Shown here: positions 1-8,653 of the stretch, in pieces
Layout: each line of letters opens with the position of its first letter
How positions within the stretch are numbered: the first letter of the stretch is position 1
DNA from: Enterococcus diestrammenae
GTDB lineage: Bacteria; Bacillota; Bacilli; Lactobacillales; Enterococcaceae
Length of the DNA stretch: 52,778 nucleotides
Reading direction: 5' to 3'
NCBI RefSeq assembly: GCF_009933255.1
Contig: NZ_MAEI01000023.1
Location: forward strand, 1-52,778
Notes under the pieces: generated by a model
Database searches by the model: none
What the model saw: only the letters and a program-made list of their open reading frames with translations
Told to the model about the DNA's origin: nothing
Position numbers and translations under genes: made by a program

Positions 1-189
1 CTTCGCTGCCCAAAGAATCAACAACCAAAATTCAAGAAAAGAAATAGTCGCCTGATTTCGAAAAAAAAGTTCTCTTCGAATTTGGACTAGTATCTGCTTT
101 TCTAAAAAAGTGAATTATGAAATTAGCTCAAACAGAAAACATAAAGATAAGTTTTTTAGTTTGCAAAGCTATTTTATTTCTAACAGATG
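1..189. other. Left edge, no gene seen
   Basis: This AT-rich stretch lies downstream of the stop codon of the minus-strand GntR regulator and runs to the window edge. I see no convincing open frame, ribosome binding site or perfect hairpin in it. It may hold the 3' end of the regulator transcript. Confidence 0.5.
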
Positions 190-1287
190 CTAGAAGGTGT
201 AGTTCAAGATACTGATACTTCCGAAATCTTTGAGTGTTGCAGGAATCAACAAGCGATGGTTCTTGATGGGGACTTTGCGAATAGCTTTGTCTAGAACTTC
301 GACACTTTTTGAGCCGATGGTTTCTTCATCTTGAGACAAATGGGTATAGTTGGTCCTGATAAATGAAGAGTTGGCAGAGTCAAATCCGAATAAAGAGATG
401 TCGTCTGGATAGCGTAAATCGAGTTCCCATAAAGCTTGTTGGACGAGTCCAGTCAAATGGGCATCGAGAGAAACAACGCAAGATGGCTTAAATTTTTGTA
501 GAGTTTTTTTGATTAAACAAACATCTTTTTGCAAAGTATCTATATCTGTTGATAGGTAAGTACTAGTGGCAACACGTGCGATATTTTGAGCTGCAAAGGG
601 CATATTTGATTGCCAATAAGTCTTGGTAAAGGCATCGATTCGTTTTTCTAAAGTGGAGTTTCGAACTTCACTGTAGCCAATAATGACAGGATTTTTATGG
701 CCGTTGTCAATAAGCATTTGAGCGCTATCTTGAGCGCCTTTGTAATGATCAGATCCAACGAACAGACTATCGATTCCTTGAAGTTCTTTATCGATGATGA
801 CAATTGGAAAACCGGCATAAATGTGTTTGATCAGAGTTGTGTTATAGAAATTGCGTTGTACAGGTTCGATTAATAAACCACTAACTCCCAATGCAATCAT
901 TTCATCCACTAATCCGCTTTCTTTTTCGGAATCCTCTTCAGTAAGCTTTAAAATTAATTCGTAGCCTCTTGCATCGGCAGTGGCTATGATGGATTGTAGG
1001 AGGTGCTTGCCATAGCTATCAGTTAGTCCTGATAAAATTAAGCCGATAAACTTATTCGGGCGCTCGGCTTGACAATCTTTTATTACAAAGGTACCTACAC
1101 CGGATTTACGTTCTACAATACCATCTTCTGCAAGCATTGTTACTGCTCGTCGAATGGTGATTCGGCTGACGTCATAAAGTTCTGTGAGTTCTTTTTCTGG
1201 AGGAATCATATCTCCAATCTGATAGACTCCAGCGGTAATTTTTTCTTTCAAGTCATTGTAAATTTTGATATAGAGCGAAGCGTTCAT
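190..1287 (-). CDS. GntR/LacI-type chimeric sugar repressor (AraR-like)
   Basis: This 365-residue transcription factor has a GntR winged helix at about residues 1-72 (recognition region SRITIRRAVTMLAEDG, wing GVGTFVIK) and a LacI/periplasmic-binding-type effector domain at about residues 78-360. That architecture is the one of AraR, the arabinose repressor, so a sugar-responsive repressor is the likely role. The start is ATG with GGAGG eight bases upstream (1296-1300). The gene is divergent from the first oligosaccharide importer, and two AT-rich candidate operators lie in the shared intergenic region, so it probably represses that importer and perhaps itself. The domain assignment is secure. 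The inducing sugar is unknown, and arabinose or an arabino-oligosaccharide is only a guess from the enzymes nearby. Confidence 0.9.
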   Translation of the reverse strand: MNASLYIKIYNDLKEKITAGVYQIGDMIPPEKELTELYDVSRITIRRAVTMLAEDGIVERKSGVGTFVIKDCQAERPNKFIGLILSGLTDSYGKHLLQSIIATADARGYELILKLTEEDSEKESGLVDEMIALGVSGLLIEPVQRNFYNTTLIKHIYAGFPIVIIDKELQGIDSLFVGSDHYKGAQDSAQMLIDNGHKNPVIIGYSEVRNSTLEKRIDAFTKTYWQSNMPFAAQNIARVATSTYLSTDIDTLQKDVCLIKKTLQKFKPSCVVSLDAHLTGLVQQALWELDLRYPDDISLFGFDSANSSFIRTNYTHLSQDEETIGSKSVEVLDKAIRKVPIKNHRLLIPATLKDFGSISILNYTF

Positions 1288-1388
1288 AAATTAATCCTCC
1301 CAAAATTCTTCATTACTATGATAACATGTTTCGTTTAATTTTCTATTGAAAAAAGTAGTGTGCCTTGGCTAGTTCTATTTGATTTATG

Positions 1389-1417
1389 ATTAAATTCAAA
1401 ATGATAAGTTTTTTCAA
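1389..1417 (-). promoter_or_regulatory. Predicted promoter of the GntR-type repressor
   Basis: Read on the minus strand, TTGAAA (1412-1417) and TTTAAT (1389-1394) are separated by 17 bases, a good sigma-A match. The 5' untranslated region would be about 95 bases. No operator copy overlaps it directly. Confidence 0.5.
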
Positions 1418-1562
1418 TAGTGTAGTTTATTAGTTTGGTTTATTGATATAACGAAGATAACGATTTTCTAGTATTTACTGCTGAAATAAAGGACCTCTTA
1501 AAAAAACGTTTTCGTCGTTATTATTAAAAAAGTTGTGATTTTTGGATAAATACATTTTTTAA

Positions 1563-1583
1563 ATGTTATATATAGTATATCAT
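1563..1583. promoter_or_regulatory. Candidate GntR-regulator operator, distal copy
   Basis: ATGTTATA-N5-TATATCAT is an imperfect 21-base palindrome (16 of 21 positions symmetric). It lies just upstream of the importer promoter. It shares ATGTTATATAT with a second copy about 110 bases downstream, and two copies around one promoter are typical of dimeric GntR/LacI-type repressors. Assignment to the adjacent regulator is inference. Confidence 0.45.
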
Positions 1584-1596
1584 AATTTTTTAATAA

Positions 1597-1610
1597 AGAA
1601 AGCGTTGACA
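1597..1610 (-). promoter_or_regulatory. cre site (CcpA) overlapping the importer -35 box
   Basis: The minus strand reads TGTCAACGCTTTCT, matching the cre consensus TGWAARCGYTWNCW at 13 of 14 positions. It completely covers the TTGACA -35 element of the first importer, the classic position for carbon catabolite repression by CcpA. Confidence 0.65.
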
Positions 1611-1633
1611 TTTACTTTTTAAGGCGTTAATAT
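1605..1633 (+). promoter_or_regulatory. Predicted sigma-A promoter of the first importer operon
   Basis: TTGACA (1605-1610), 17 bases, then TAATAT (1628-1633). Transcription would start near 1640 and give a leader of about 124 bases that carries the second candidate operator. The cre site overlaps the -35 box. Confidence 0.6.
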
Positions 1634-1672
1634 TTGATGTGTAATCGGAACGAGTAGTAAAGGAAATGCTAT

Positions 1673-1691
1673 ATGTTATATATGATATAAT
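1673..1691. promoter_or_regulatory. Candidate GntR-regulator operator, proximal copy
   Basis: ATGTTATATATGATATAAT contains a perfect TTATAT-ATG-ATATAA inverted repeat and repeats the ATGTTATATAT block of the distal copy. It sits about 35 bases downstream of the predicted start point, where a bound repressor could act as a roadblock or loop to the distal copy. Confidence 0.45.
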
Positions 1692-1763
1692 CGATTAAAC
1701 TTATGCTTGCTTCCGAGTTTTTATTAAAAATAGTTATTTAATTAGTGATGGAGGGAAAAAGAA

Positions 1764-3344
1764 ATGAAGAAATGGAAAACGATTTTAGTGGGCTCTGCTG
1801 TTGCCTCGGCAACACTCTTGAGCCTGGCTGCTTGTGGTGGTGGCACCGGAGAATCAAGTGAGAAAAAAGATGATGGGTCTATCTCTTTGATGGCACCCGA
1901 CATGACAGATGTCCATCCCAAACGTGAAGACCTTTGGATGTGGGATGAATACGAAAAAATTTCTGGTGTGAAGGTGAACTGGGAAGAAGTGAAGGATTGG
2001 GGAGATAAGAAACAATTGATTATCTCTAAAAAGACATTACCAGATGCTTTCTATAATTTAGGTTTCTCAAATGAAGAGTTGGTCAAATACGGCGAACAAG
2101 GGCTGTTTATCCCGCTAGAAGATCTGATTAAAGAGCATGCACCAAACTTGGTTAAATTGATGGAAGAAGATCCTACTATCGAAAAAGCCATCACTTCCCC
2201 AGACGGTCATATCTATTCCTTACCTTATACTTGTTCTGATCCGATGGGTGGCGGCCGTGCCTTCAAGATGTACTTCAATAAAGCTTGGTTGGAAAAATTG
2301 GGGTTAGAAGCTCCTACTAATACAACAGAATTAGAAGAAGTTTTGGAAGCGTTTGTAACGAAGGATCCTAACGGTAACGGGAAGGCGGATGAACAAGGTT
2401 ATTATATGGATTCTGGACAATTTGGACCGTTGGAATTGATGGTTAAATCCGCATTTGGTTTGAACTCAGCTGGTCGAACTGCCATGGAAAACAATTACTA
2501 CTTAGATGAAAATGGGGAATTACAATTTGTCTTCTCTTCTGACAATATGAAAGAAGTTTGGAAATACGAAGCCAACTTGTATAAAAAAGGTTTGATTGCT
2601 AAAACTGCTTTTGCTGGTGTGGATTATGATAAATGGGTAGCTGATGCTAGTAAAGATACTGTTGGTATGTTCTCTTGGGTAGGGCGTGACTTTATCGGGG
2701 CGGAAGCAATGAACAATTATGTACCAACAACGATTTTAAACGGGCCTGATGGCACTGGTGGCACTTTGGTTACCCAATCTTCTGTCATGGGAACTAGCTC
2801 CTTTACTATTACTAAAGATGCAGCTGATCCGGCAAAATTGATTGAATGGGTCGACTATTTCTATGGACCAGAAGGAACAGAGCTGGGTTTCTTCGGTAAA
2901 GAAGGCGAAACCTATGAAGTGAAAGAAAATGGCGACAAAGTATATGTTGACAAGATTTTGAATTATGCAAAAGGCTCTCAATTAGGGGCATTTCAATTTG
3001 TGGACAATGTATATGGTGGTTTCTATCCATACAACGAACCAACGGAACGTGAAAAAGAAATTGCTTATGGCCGTACACCAGAAGAATATACAGATGCACC
3101 TTTGGAAAATCTACCAGAAGTCGTTTTGCCAACCTTTATGTCGACCTCAGAAGAATCTGCTGAATTGTCTACGATTACGACAGATATGAACAAATATATT
3201 GAACAAGCTCGGGTTCAATTTGTGACTGGTAAATGGGACATCGACGAAAAATGGGACGAATATCTTGCACAGTTGAAAAACATTGGTTTGGATAAGTGGG
3301 TAGAAATCCGTCAAGCACAATACGCTCGTTACATGGAAGAGTAG
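1764..3344 (+). CDS. Oligosaccharide ABC importer, substrate-binding lipoprotein (LplA/YtcQ-type)
   Basis: This 526-residue extracytoplasmic solute-binding protein of the CUT1 sugar importers has a lipoprotein signal ending in the lipobox LAAC with modified Cys24, followed by a Gly/Ser/Lys-rich linker. Its size and its combination with LplB/LplC-type permeases and a YesL-like gene match the B. subtilis LplA/YtcQ group, which bind plant or host oligosaccharides. The start is ATG preceded by GGAGGG (1750-1755). It is the first gene of the importer operon and carries a cre-controlled, operator-flanked promoter. Two stable hairpins follow it, which usually leaves the binding protein more abundant than the permeases. 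The substrate is not known from sequence. Confidence 0.92.
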   Translation: MKKWKTILVGSAVASATLLSLAACGGGTGESSEKKDDGSISLMAPDMTDVHPKREDLWMWDEYEKISGVKVNWEEVKDWGDKKQLIISKKTLPDAFYNLGFSNEELVKYGEQGLFIPLEDLIKEHAPNLVKLMEEDPTIEKAITSPDGHIYSLPYTCSDPMGGGRAFKMYFNKAWLEKLGLEAPTNTTELEEVLEAFVTKDPNGNGKADEQGYYMDSGQFGPLELMVKSAFGLNSAGRTAMENNYYLDENGELQFVFSSDNMKEVWKYEANLYKKGLIAKTAFAGVDYDKWVADASKDTVGMFSWVGRDFIGAEAMNNYVPTTILNGPDGTGGTLVTQSSVMGTSSFTITKDAADPAKLIEWVDYFYGPEGTELGFFGKEGETYEVKENGDKVYVDKILNYAKGSQLGAFQFVDNVYGGFYPYNEPTEREKEIAYGRTPEEYTDAPLENLPEVVLPTFMSTSEESAELSTITTDMNKYIEQARVQFVTGKWDIDEKWDEYLAQLKNIGLDKWVEIRQAQYARYMEE

Positions 3345-3456
3345 GATAATCACTGAAGCTGCCTGAGGGGATCCTTGGGTAACTTCTTATTCTATTAGTT
3401 TCTCATATAAAAAACGTATGATGACTAAAGCGGCCTATAGAATTGGAGAAAAGTTG

Positions 3457-3495
3457 GAACAATCACGGTGCCGAAAAAGGTCGCCGTGATTGTTC
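3457..3495 (+). other. Intercistronic RNA hairpin 1
   Basis: A perfect 12-bp stem (GAACAATCACGG paired with CCGTGATTGTTC) encloses a 15-base loop. No U-tract follows, so a Rho-independent terminator is unlikely. A role in protecting the 3' end of the binding-protein message, or as a processing site, is more likely. Confidence 0.6.
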
Positions 3496-3512
3496 AACCT
3501 TATCACTATGGC

Positions 3513-3541
3513 TGATTAATAGGAGTAGCTCCTATTAATCA
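3513..3541 (+). other. Intercistronic RNA hairpin 2
   Basis: A perfect 13-bp stem (TGATTAATAGGAG with its complement) has a three-base TAG loop, 18 bases after hairpin 1. It also lacks a U-tract. It lies 32 bases before the AGGAGG of the first permease, so it should not hide that ribosome binding site. Confidence 0.6.
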
Positions 3542-3583
3542 ATAAGCAAAATGTCGCTTCAGTACACTTGTCAGGAGGTACAC

Positions 3584-4546
3584 ATGATGATAGGAGCTAC
3601 AGATATGAAAGCAGCCCGAAAAGAACTTAAAAAGAAAGAGCGGGCAAAGAGTTGGCAGTACATCAAGAAACACAAATCTCTTTACTTAATGATTTTAATT
3701 CCAGTTATTTTTGTAGTGATTTGGAATTATTGGCCAATGTATGGTGTAATTATTGCCTTTAAGGATTATTCGCCAGCTTTTGGTATTTTTGCTAGTCCAT
3801 GGGTAGGATTTAAACACTTTATTCGCTTCTTTCAATCGTATTTTTTTGTAAATGTTATCTGGAATACCGTACGAATCAGTTTGTATAGTTTATTGATTTC
3901 GATCCCTTTACCGATTATTTTGGCATTGATGTTCAATGAAATTGGTAATAAGAAATTGAAGTCTGTTATTCAAACTATTTCTTATATTCCAAACTTTATT
4001 TCGGTAGTTATCATAGTAGGGATGATTAACTTCTTTTTCGGTTCTCAAAATGGTGTGGTAAACAATATCGTAGAAATGTTTGGTGGTGACACTATTGACT
4101 TCCTCGGAAGTGCTAAAATGTTCCCACATATGTATGTCTGGTCTGGGGTTTGGCAAGGCGTTGGCTGGAGTACGTTAATCTATACAGCAGCTATGTCTGG
4201 AATTCCTCAAGACCAATACGAAGCAGCCTATCTTGAAGGGGCCAGTCGTTTCCAATGCATTAAGAACATTACGATTCCAGCAATTATGCCAACAATCGTT
4301 ATTTCTTCTATATTAGCTACTGGTGGAATAATGGCAGTTGGCTTTGATAAGACCTTCCTAATGCAAAACGCCTCAAACTTGGCTTCCTCAGAAGTATTGT
4401 CTACCTATACTTATAAATTAGGTTTGGTAAATGGTGAGTACAGTTTCTCAGCGGCTGTCGGTTTGTTTAGTAACGTCATTAATTTCATCTTCCTTTGGGT
4501 AGTAAATCACTTTGCCCGTCGTGTCGGTGAAACAAGCTTGTGGTAG
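3584..4546 (+). CDS. Oligosaccharide ABC importer, permease 1 (LplB/YteP-type)
   Basis: This 320-residue membrane permease of the CUT1 family has about six hydrophobic segments and the EAA-loop signature (YEAAYLEGASRFQCIKNITI) that docks the ATPase. The frame stays open back to an ATG at 3551, but AGGAGG at 3573-3578 places the real start at ATG 3584 (or the adjacent ATG 3587). The N-terminal stretch is strongly basic (KKKERAKSW), as in LplB proteins. It pairs with the next gene to form the heterodimeric channel. No ATPase gene is present in the operon. Confidence 0.92.
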   Translation: MMIGATDMKAARKELKKKERAKSWQYIKKHKSLYLMILIPVIFVVIWNYWPMYGVIIAFKDYSPAFGIFASPWVGFKHFIRFFQSYFFVNVIWNTVRISLYSLLISIPLPIILALMFNEIGNKKLKSVIQTISYIPNFISVVIIVGMINFFFGSQNGVVNNIVEMFGGDTIDFLGSAKMFPHMYVWSGVWQGVGWSTLIYTAAMSGIPQDQYEAAYLEGASRFQCIKNITIPAIMPTIVISSILATGGIMAVGFDKTFLMQNASNLASSEVLSTYTYKLGLVNGEYSFSAAVGLFSNVINFIFLWVVNHFARRVGETSLW

Positions 4547-4563
4547 GAAAGGAGAGAGTTTAA

Positions 4564-5469
4564 ATGGCGAAAACTAGAGCTATATATCGACCATCTAAGG
4601 GAGACAAAGTTTTTGATATTGTGAATATCACGATTTTATTGATTTTTACATTATTAATTCTTTATCCTATTGTTTTTGTAGTCAATGCTTCTTTTAGTGA
4701 TCCGACAAAGATTTTTGATACTCCATTATTGTTGACACCCCGAGGATTTTCCCTAGATGGGTACACTGAAATCCTTAAAAACGATGATATCCTGATTGGG
4801 TTTAGAAACGCTGTTTTCTATACTTTTGCTGGAACATTGGTAAATATCGCTGTAACGACGTTGGGTGCGTATCCCTTGTCTCGTAGTGAATTTCGTGGGA
4901 AAGGATTTTTTACCCTCTTCTTTACGATTACTATGTTCTTTAGTGGTGGATTGATTCCAACATACTTGGTCAACCAACAATTAGGTTTTGTTAATACTAT
5001 CTGGGTCATGATTTTACCAGGGGCGTTAAGTGTTTATAACATGATTTTGATGCGTACTTATTTCCAACAAAATATTCCAGGGGAACTTATTGAGAGTGCT
5101 TATGTGGATGGTGCCAATGACATGCAATTACTTTGGAAGGTTGTGTTACCTTTATCCACACCAATTATTGCTGTAATGGCGATGTTTTACGGTGTTGGTC
5201 GTTGGAATGATTACTTCAACGCGATGATTTATCTGCAAGACCGTTCCAAATTCCCATTACAATTAGTTTTGCGGGAAATTTTAGTACAAGGTCAGTTTGG
5301 GGATACCAGCCAAGCTTTGTTAGATAGTGCCAGTGCCCAAACAATGATGCTGAAATTGACTTTGAAATACAGTGTTGTAGTTGTTTCCACATTACCGGTA
5401 TTGCTATTTTATCCGGTAGTAGCGAAATATTTTGAAAAAGGCATCATGGTAGGTGCAATTAAGGGGTAG
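4564..5469 (+). CDS. Oligosaccharide ABC importer, permease 2 (LplC/YtcP-type)
   Basis: This 301-residue CUT1 permease has about six transmembrane segments, an EAA loop (ESAYVDGANDMQLLWKVVLP) and the C-terminal ending FEKGIMVGAIKG typical of LplC/YtcP proteins. The ATG has AGGAGAG a few bases upstream and lies 17 bases after permease 1, so the two are translated together. It forms the translocation pore with permease 1 in the cytoplasmic membrane. Confidence 0.93.
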   Translation: MAKTRAIYRPSKGDKVFDIVNITILLIFTLLILYPIVFVVNASFSDPTKIFDTPLLLTPRGFSLDGYTEILKNDDILIGFRNAVFYTFAGTLVNIAVTTLGAYPLSRSEFRGKGFFTLFFTITMFFSGGLIPTYLVNQQLGFVNTIWVMILPGALSVYNMILMRTYFQQNIPGELIESAYVDGANDMQLLWKVVLPLSTPIIAVMAMFYGVGRWNDYFNAMIYLQDRSKFPLQLVLREILVQGQFGDTSQALLDSASAQTMMLKLTLKYSVVVVSTLPVLLFYPVVAKYFEKGIMVGAIKG

Positions 5470-5475
5470 ATTACA

Positions 5476-6111
5476 ATGGTTGTAAACAAAATACTAGTGA
5501 TTATCAATGACATTTACTACATGATGAAGTTGAACATTTTATGGATACTATTTACGCTTCGAGGCGGTATCATCTTTGGCGTGATCCCAGCGACATTAAC
5601 CGTCTTTGGTTGTATCCGTAATCGTTTACGAAATCAATATGAAGGCAAGGTCTATGTAGAATTTAAAGAAGGTTATCACGACATTTTCAAAGAAAGCTTA
5701 CCAATTACCATGGGCTTTGTAGTTTTGGCTTTGGTGGTATTTTTTGAGACAGCTTTGATTAATGGTGCTGGTCAGCAAGACTTTATTTTGCAAATGGTTT
5801 TAAAGGCAACGCGAATGTTGCTTGTGATGACAGGAATCTTCTTGTTTCCAGTTTATGTCCATTTTGATCTTCACGGTAGTAAAATTTGGTTGCAGCCGTT
5901 CTTATTCCTTTTTATTAATCCTTTGCAGGCGATAGTAACAGTAATTATGGCGTGTGTTGTTAGTTTGCTATACATGACTAATCCGTTATTGGTCCTTTTT
6001 TTAGGCCTTAGTTTGCCAGCGTACTTCTTGATGGGTATGATGCTGAAACGCTTTGATAGATTGCAAGAGAGAATTGCTTATATTGGCAATGATCATTTGA
6101 CGCAATCTTAA
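5476..6111 (+). CDS. YesL-like DUF624 membrane protein
   Basis: This 211-residue protein has five or so hydrophobic segments and the N-terminal pattern (LNILWILFTLRGGIIFGVIPAT) of the YesL/DUF624 family. That family almost always accompanies LplABC-type importers. It starts six bases after permease 2, with only a weak AAGGGG as ribosome binding site, so translational coupling is likely. The biochemical function of the family is not established; an accessory or assembly role for the importer is inferred. A hairpin with the features of a terminator follows. Confidence 0.85.
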   Translation: MVVNKILVIINDIYYMMKLNILWILFTLRGGIIFGVIPATLTVFGCIRNRLRNQYEGKVYVEFKEGYHDIFKESLPITMGFVVLALVVFFETALINGAGQQDFILQMVLKATRMLLVMTGIFLFPVYVHFDLHGSKIWLQPFLFLFINPLQAIVTVIMACVVSLLYMTNPLLVLFLGLSLPAYFLMGMMLKRFDRLQERIAYIGNDHLTQS

Positions 6112-6231
6112 GCCGACAATCTTTAAAAGTTTTTTGAATAACGTCCGTTTGCTTATGAGTGAATAACAAAATGTATCAAGGTACCACTGTGTTAGTAGGT
6201 AATGCTTCAAAGAATTAAGCAACTTGATAAG

Positions 6232-6283
6232 AAAATAGCCCAGCCGAAGAGAACCAATATCGATAGCGGCGGGGCTATTTTGT
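6232..6283 (+). terminator. Probable terminator of the first importer operon
   Basis: AAAATAGCCC (6232-6241) pairs with GGGCTATTTT (6272-6281), with a further GCCG/CGGC inner stem. The closing arm ends in TTTT. The loop is long, so some read-through into the next genes is possible. Confidence 0.6.
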
Positions 6284-6346
6284 GAGCTATCAAAAAATTG
6301 AAGTCTTTTTTACAGAACAAATCTAGACTAAATTAAGGAGCAAACT

Positions 6347-8503
6347 ATGTCTTTCATCAGAGAAAAAAATCAAGAATTAACCGGCTATCAAGAAATTGAA
6401 CCTTGGAATCCTGCCATTGATGTTAATGTGGATTTTGTGATGGCTTATGGCAATGATCCGTCTTTGGTTGAACGGATCCGAGAGTTTAAAAATCGTGGCT
6501 ATATCGTCCATTTGATGACAGGAATTGCTTGGGGAGACTATAAGGATTACCTCTATGGTAAATGGGACGGTCAAGACCACTGGTCGGAGGCACAAAGGCG
6601 GGAAAATGGCGAAATCGTCGGTCATGGGGTAGACACCCCGTATATGGTACCCTCGGTGGCTTTTGCCGACTATATCAGTGAAAGTTTATTTAAAGCCATT
6701 GATGCCGGAGTGGTGGCGATTCATTTGGAAGAGCCGGAGTTCTGGGATTTTTCCGGCTACTCAGAGGCTTTCAAAAAGGAGTACGAACTCTATTATCGTA
6801 AGCCGTGGCAGTCACCACAAGAAAATTTGGAGGTTCATTATCAAGCAGCGGAATTGAAGGCGTATCTGTATGCTCGTACGATTCGTCGGGTGGCTGATCG
6901 GGTCAAAGAATACTCCCAACGAAAATACGGGCAGGCGGTGCGAGTCTATATTCCCACTCATAGCTTGATCAATTACACCCAATGGAAAATTATGAGCCCA
7001 GAAGGCAAGCTTAATGAAATTCCGTCGTTGGATGGCTTTATTGCCCAAGTGTGGACGGGGACTAGCCGGACACCGAATATGTATCGAGGCAAATTGGCAG
7101 AACGGACTTTTGAGACAGCGTATTGTGAATATTCCGTGATGCAGGAGTTGATCAAAGGTACGAATAAGCAAATGTGGTTCCTGGCTGACCCAATTGAGGA
7201 TAATCCGCAATACGACTGGTCTGATTATCAGAAGAACTACTTTGAGACAGTGATCGCTTCTCTGCTGCATCCGCGAGTGCACCAGTATGAAATCTGTCCT
7301 TGGCCTAATCGCGTCTTTAACGGCTTGTACCCTCGGCCGACAGAAAAAGGCCCGGCAGCTGATAATTCAAAACCGATTCCGGAAACTTATCGTACCCAAT
7401 TAAACAATATGTTTCAGACTTTGGGAAATATGGAGCAGCCGCAGTATCACTATTTACACAATAATGATTTGCGTCTGGGGGTAGCTTTGAGCGATACGGC
7501 TTTGTATCAACGAAGCTATCCAGATAGGGATACTTTTGGGACACCACTGAGTACAGAAGCACTTGATTTTTATTCCTCGGATGCATTTCCCATGTTCTAT
7601 GGCATGGCGTTACCATTAGTAAAAAATGGTCTACCAATTCGTTGTGTCCAAATTGACAATGTCTTGCGAGTAGCCAATTACCTAGCAGATTTGGATTATT
7701 TAGTTTTGAGTTATGATTTTATGAAACCCAGTGCACCAGCTGTCAATAGCGAGATTGCTGCTTGGGTGCAAAATGGCGGTACCTTACTTTACGTAGGCAA
7801 TGAAAGTGATCCTTACAATCAAATCCCCGCTTGGTGGAATGATGGGGGACGTAGCCAGCAGACGCCTTGGAGTCATTTGCAACAATTGCTTGGAATTGAC
7901 GGCAATCAGCATCAACAAACGCCAGTGGGCAAAGGCAGTGTCAGTGTTTTAAAGGAAACGCCTGCAGCGATTTGTGAGTCATCTACATTGGAAGAAGCAT
8001 ATCGCACTTGGTTAGCAGCTGTGATAGCCGCTAACGGACAAGAGTGGCAACAAACCAACACCCTCAGTTTGCAACGAGGACCCTATTTGGTGGTTGGGGT
8101 CATGAAAGAAACTAACGAGGAGGATCATCGGTTTAAGGGGCGCTTTGTTGATTTGAGTACTCCTGAATTTCAATATGTCACCGAGGTTCTTGTTAAACCG
8201 GGAGAGACGCGGCTCTTTTATGATTTAGACTGCGGTGTGGATGAGGGCGTGACCATTGTAGGAACTACGGGACGGGTGTTGTCGATGACTACGGAAGGTA
8301 CTCAAACGCAGTTGACTGTGAAAACTGGGCAACAAGTAATTTCTTATCTCGCATTGAACCACGTGGTGAGGGGGACTCGGGTTGTCATAAAGGATGACGC
8401 CGGACAGGTTCTACCTTGCCAAGTAATTAATCCTGAAGAAACGGTGTTGCAAGTGATTCAATACGTTGGAACCGGTGGAGAAGTTTCGGTGCAATTAAAC
8501 TAG
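6347..8503 (+). CDS. Unassigned glycosidase-like protein (possible GH42-like architecture)
   Basis: I do not recognise the family with certainty. The 718-residue protein has no signal peptide or membrane segment. Residues 1-350 look like a TIM barrel: alternating hydrophobic strands such as YIVHLMTGIAW and RVYIPTHSLI, and an acidic strand end, IHLEEPEFWD, that could hold the acid/base. Residues 400-520 look like a Rossmann-type domain (LDYLVLSYDFMK, WVQNGGTLLYVGNES), which resembles the glutamine-amidotransferase-like trimerisation domain of GH42 enzymes. The last 120 residues are beta-rich. AAGGAG precedes the ATG. Position between a sugar importer and a GH38 mannosidase supports a cytoplasmic glycoside hydrolase, but substrate and catalytic residues are inference. 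Confidence 0.6.
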   Translation: MSFIREKNQELTGYQEIEPWNPAIDVNVDFVMAYGNDPSLVERIREFKNRGYIVHLMTGIAWGDYKDYLYGKWDGQDHWSEAQRRENGEIVGHGVDTPYMVPSVAFADYISESLFKAIDAGVVAIHLEEPEFWDFSGYSEAFKKEYELYYRKPWQSPQENLEVHYQAAELKAYLYARTIRRVADRVKEYSQRKYGQAVRVYIPTHSLINYTQWKIMSPEGKLNEIPSLDGFIAQVWTGTSRTPNMYRGKLAERTFETAYCEYSVMQELIKGTNKQMWFLADPIEDNPQYDWSDYQKNYFETVIASLLHPRVHQYEICPWPNRVFNGLYPRPTEKGPAADNSKPIPETYRTQLNNMFQTLGNMEQPQYHYLHNNDLRLGVALSDTALYQRSYPDRDTFGTPLSTEALDFYSSDAFPMFYGMALPLVKNGLPIRCVQIDNVLRVANYLADLDYLVLSYDFMKPSAPAVNSEIAAWVQNGGTLLYVGNESDPYNQIPAWWNDGGRSQQTPWSHLQQLLGIDGNQHQQTPVGKGSVSVLKETPAAICESSTLEEAYRTWLAAVIAANGQEWQQTNTLSLQRGPYLVVGVMKETNEEDHRFKGRFVDLSTPEFQYVTEVLVKPGETRLFYDLDCGVDEGVTIVGTTGRVLSMTTEGTQTQLTVKTGQQVISYLALNHVVRGTRVVIKDDAGQVLPCQVINPEETVLQVIQYVGTGGEVSVQLN

Positions 8504-8653
8504 CAGCAGTTTCTGAGGAGTATTGTTATTTGTTACTGATTATAAACACTCGTTCGTAAAGATGGTTAACAGGTAGAGAGGTGCTCTAGTTTCATACTGG
8601 GGGCCAGCCTAACCTCCTTTTACACATAAATTTTCTAGGAAGAAGGCAGAAAA

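Noticed and set aside
1501..1516. AAAAAACGTTTTCG as a second cre near the first importer
   Set aside because: It lacks the leading TG and fits at 11 of 14 positions; the site over the -35 box is much better.
2736..3132. Antisense open frames within the first binding-protein gene
   Set aside because: They mirror the codon pattern of the real gene and have no ribosome binding site. The many other antisense frames inside the glycosidase genes fail for the same reason.
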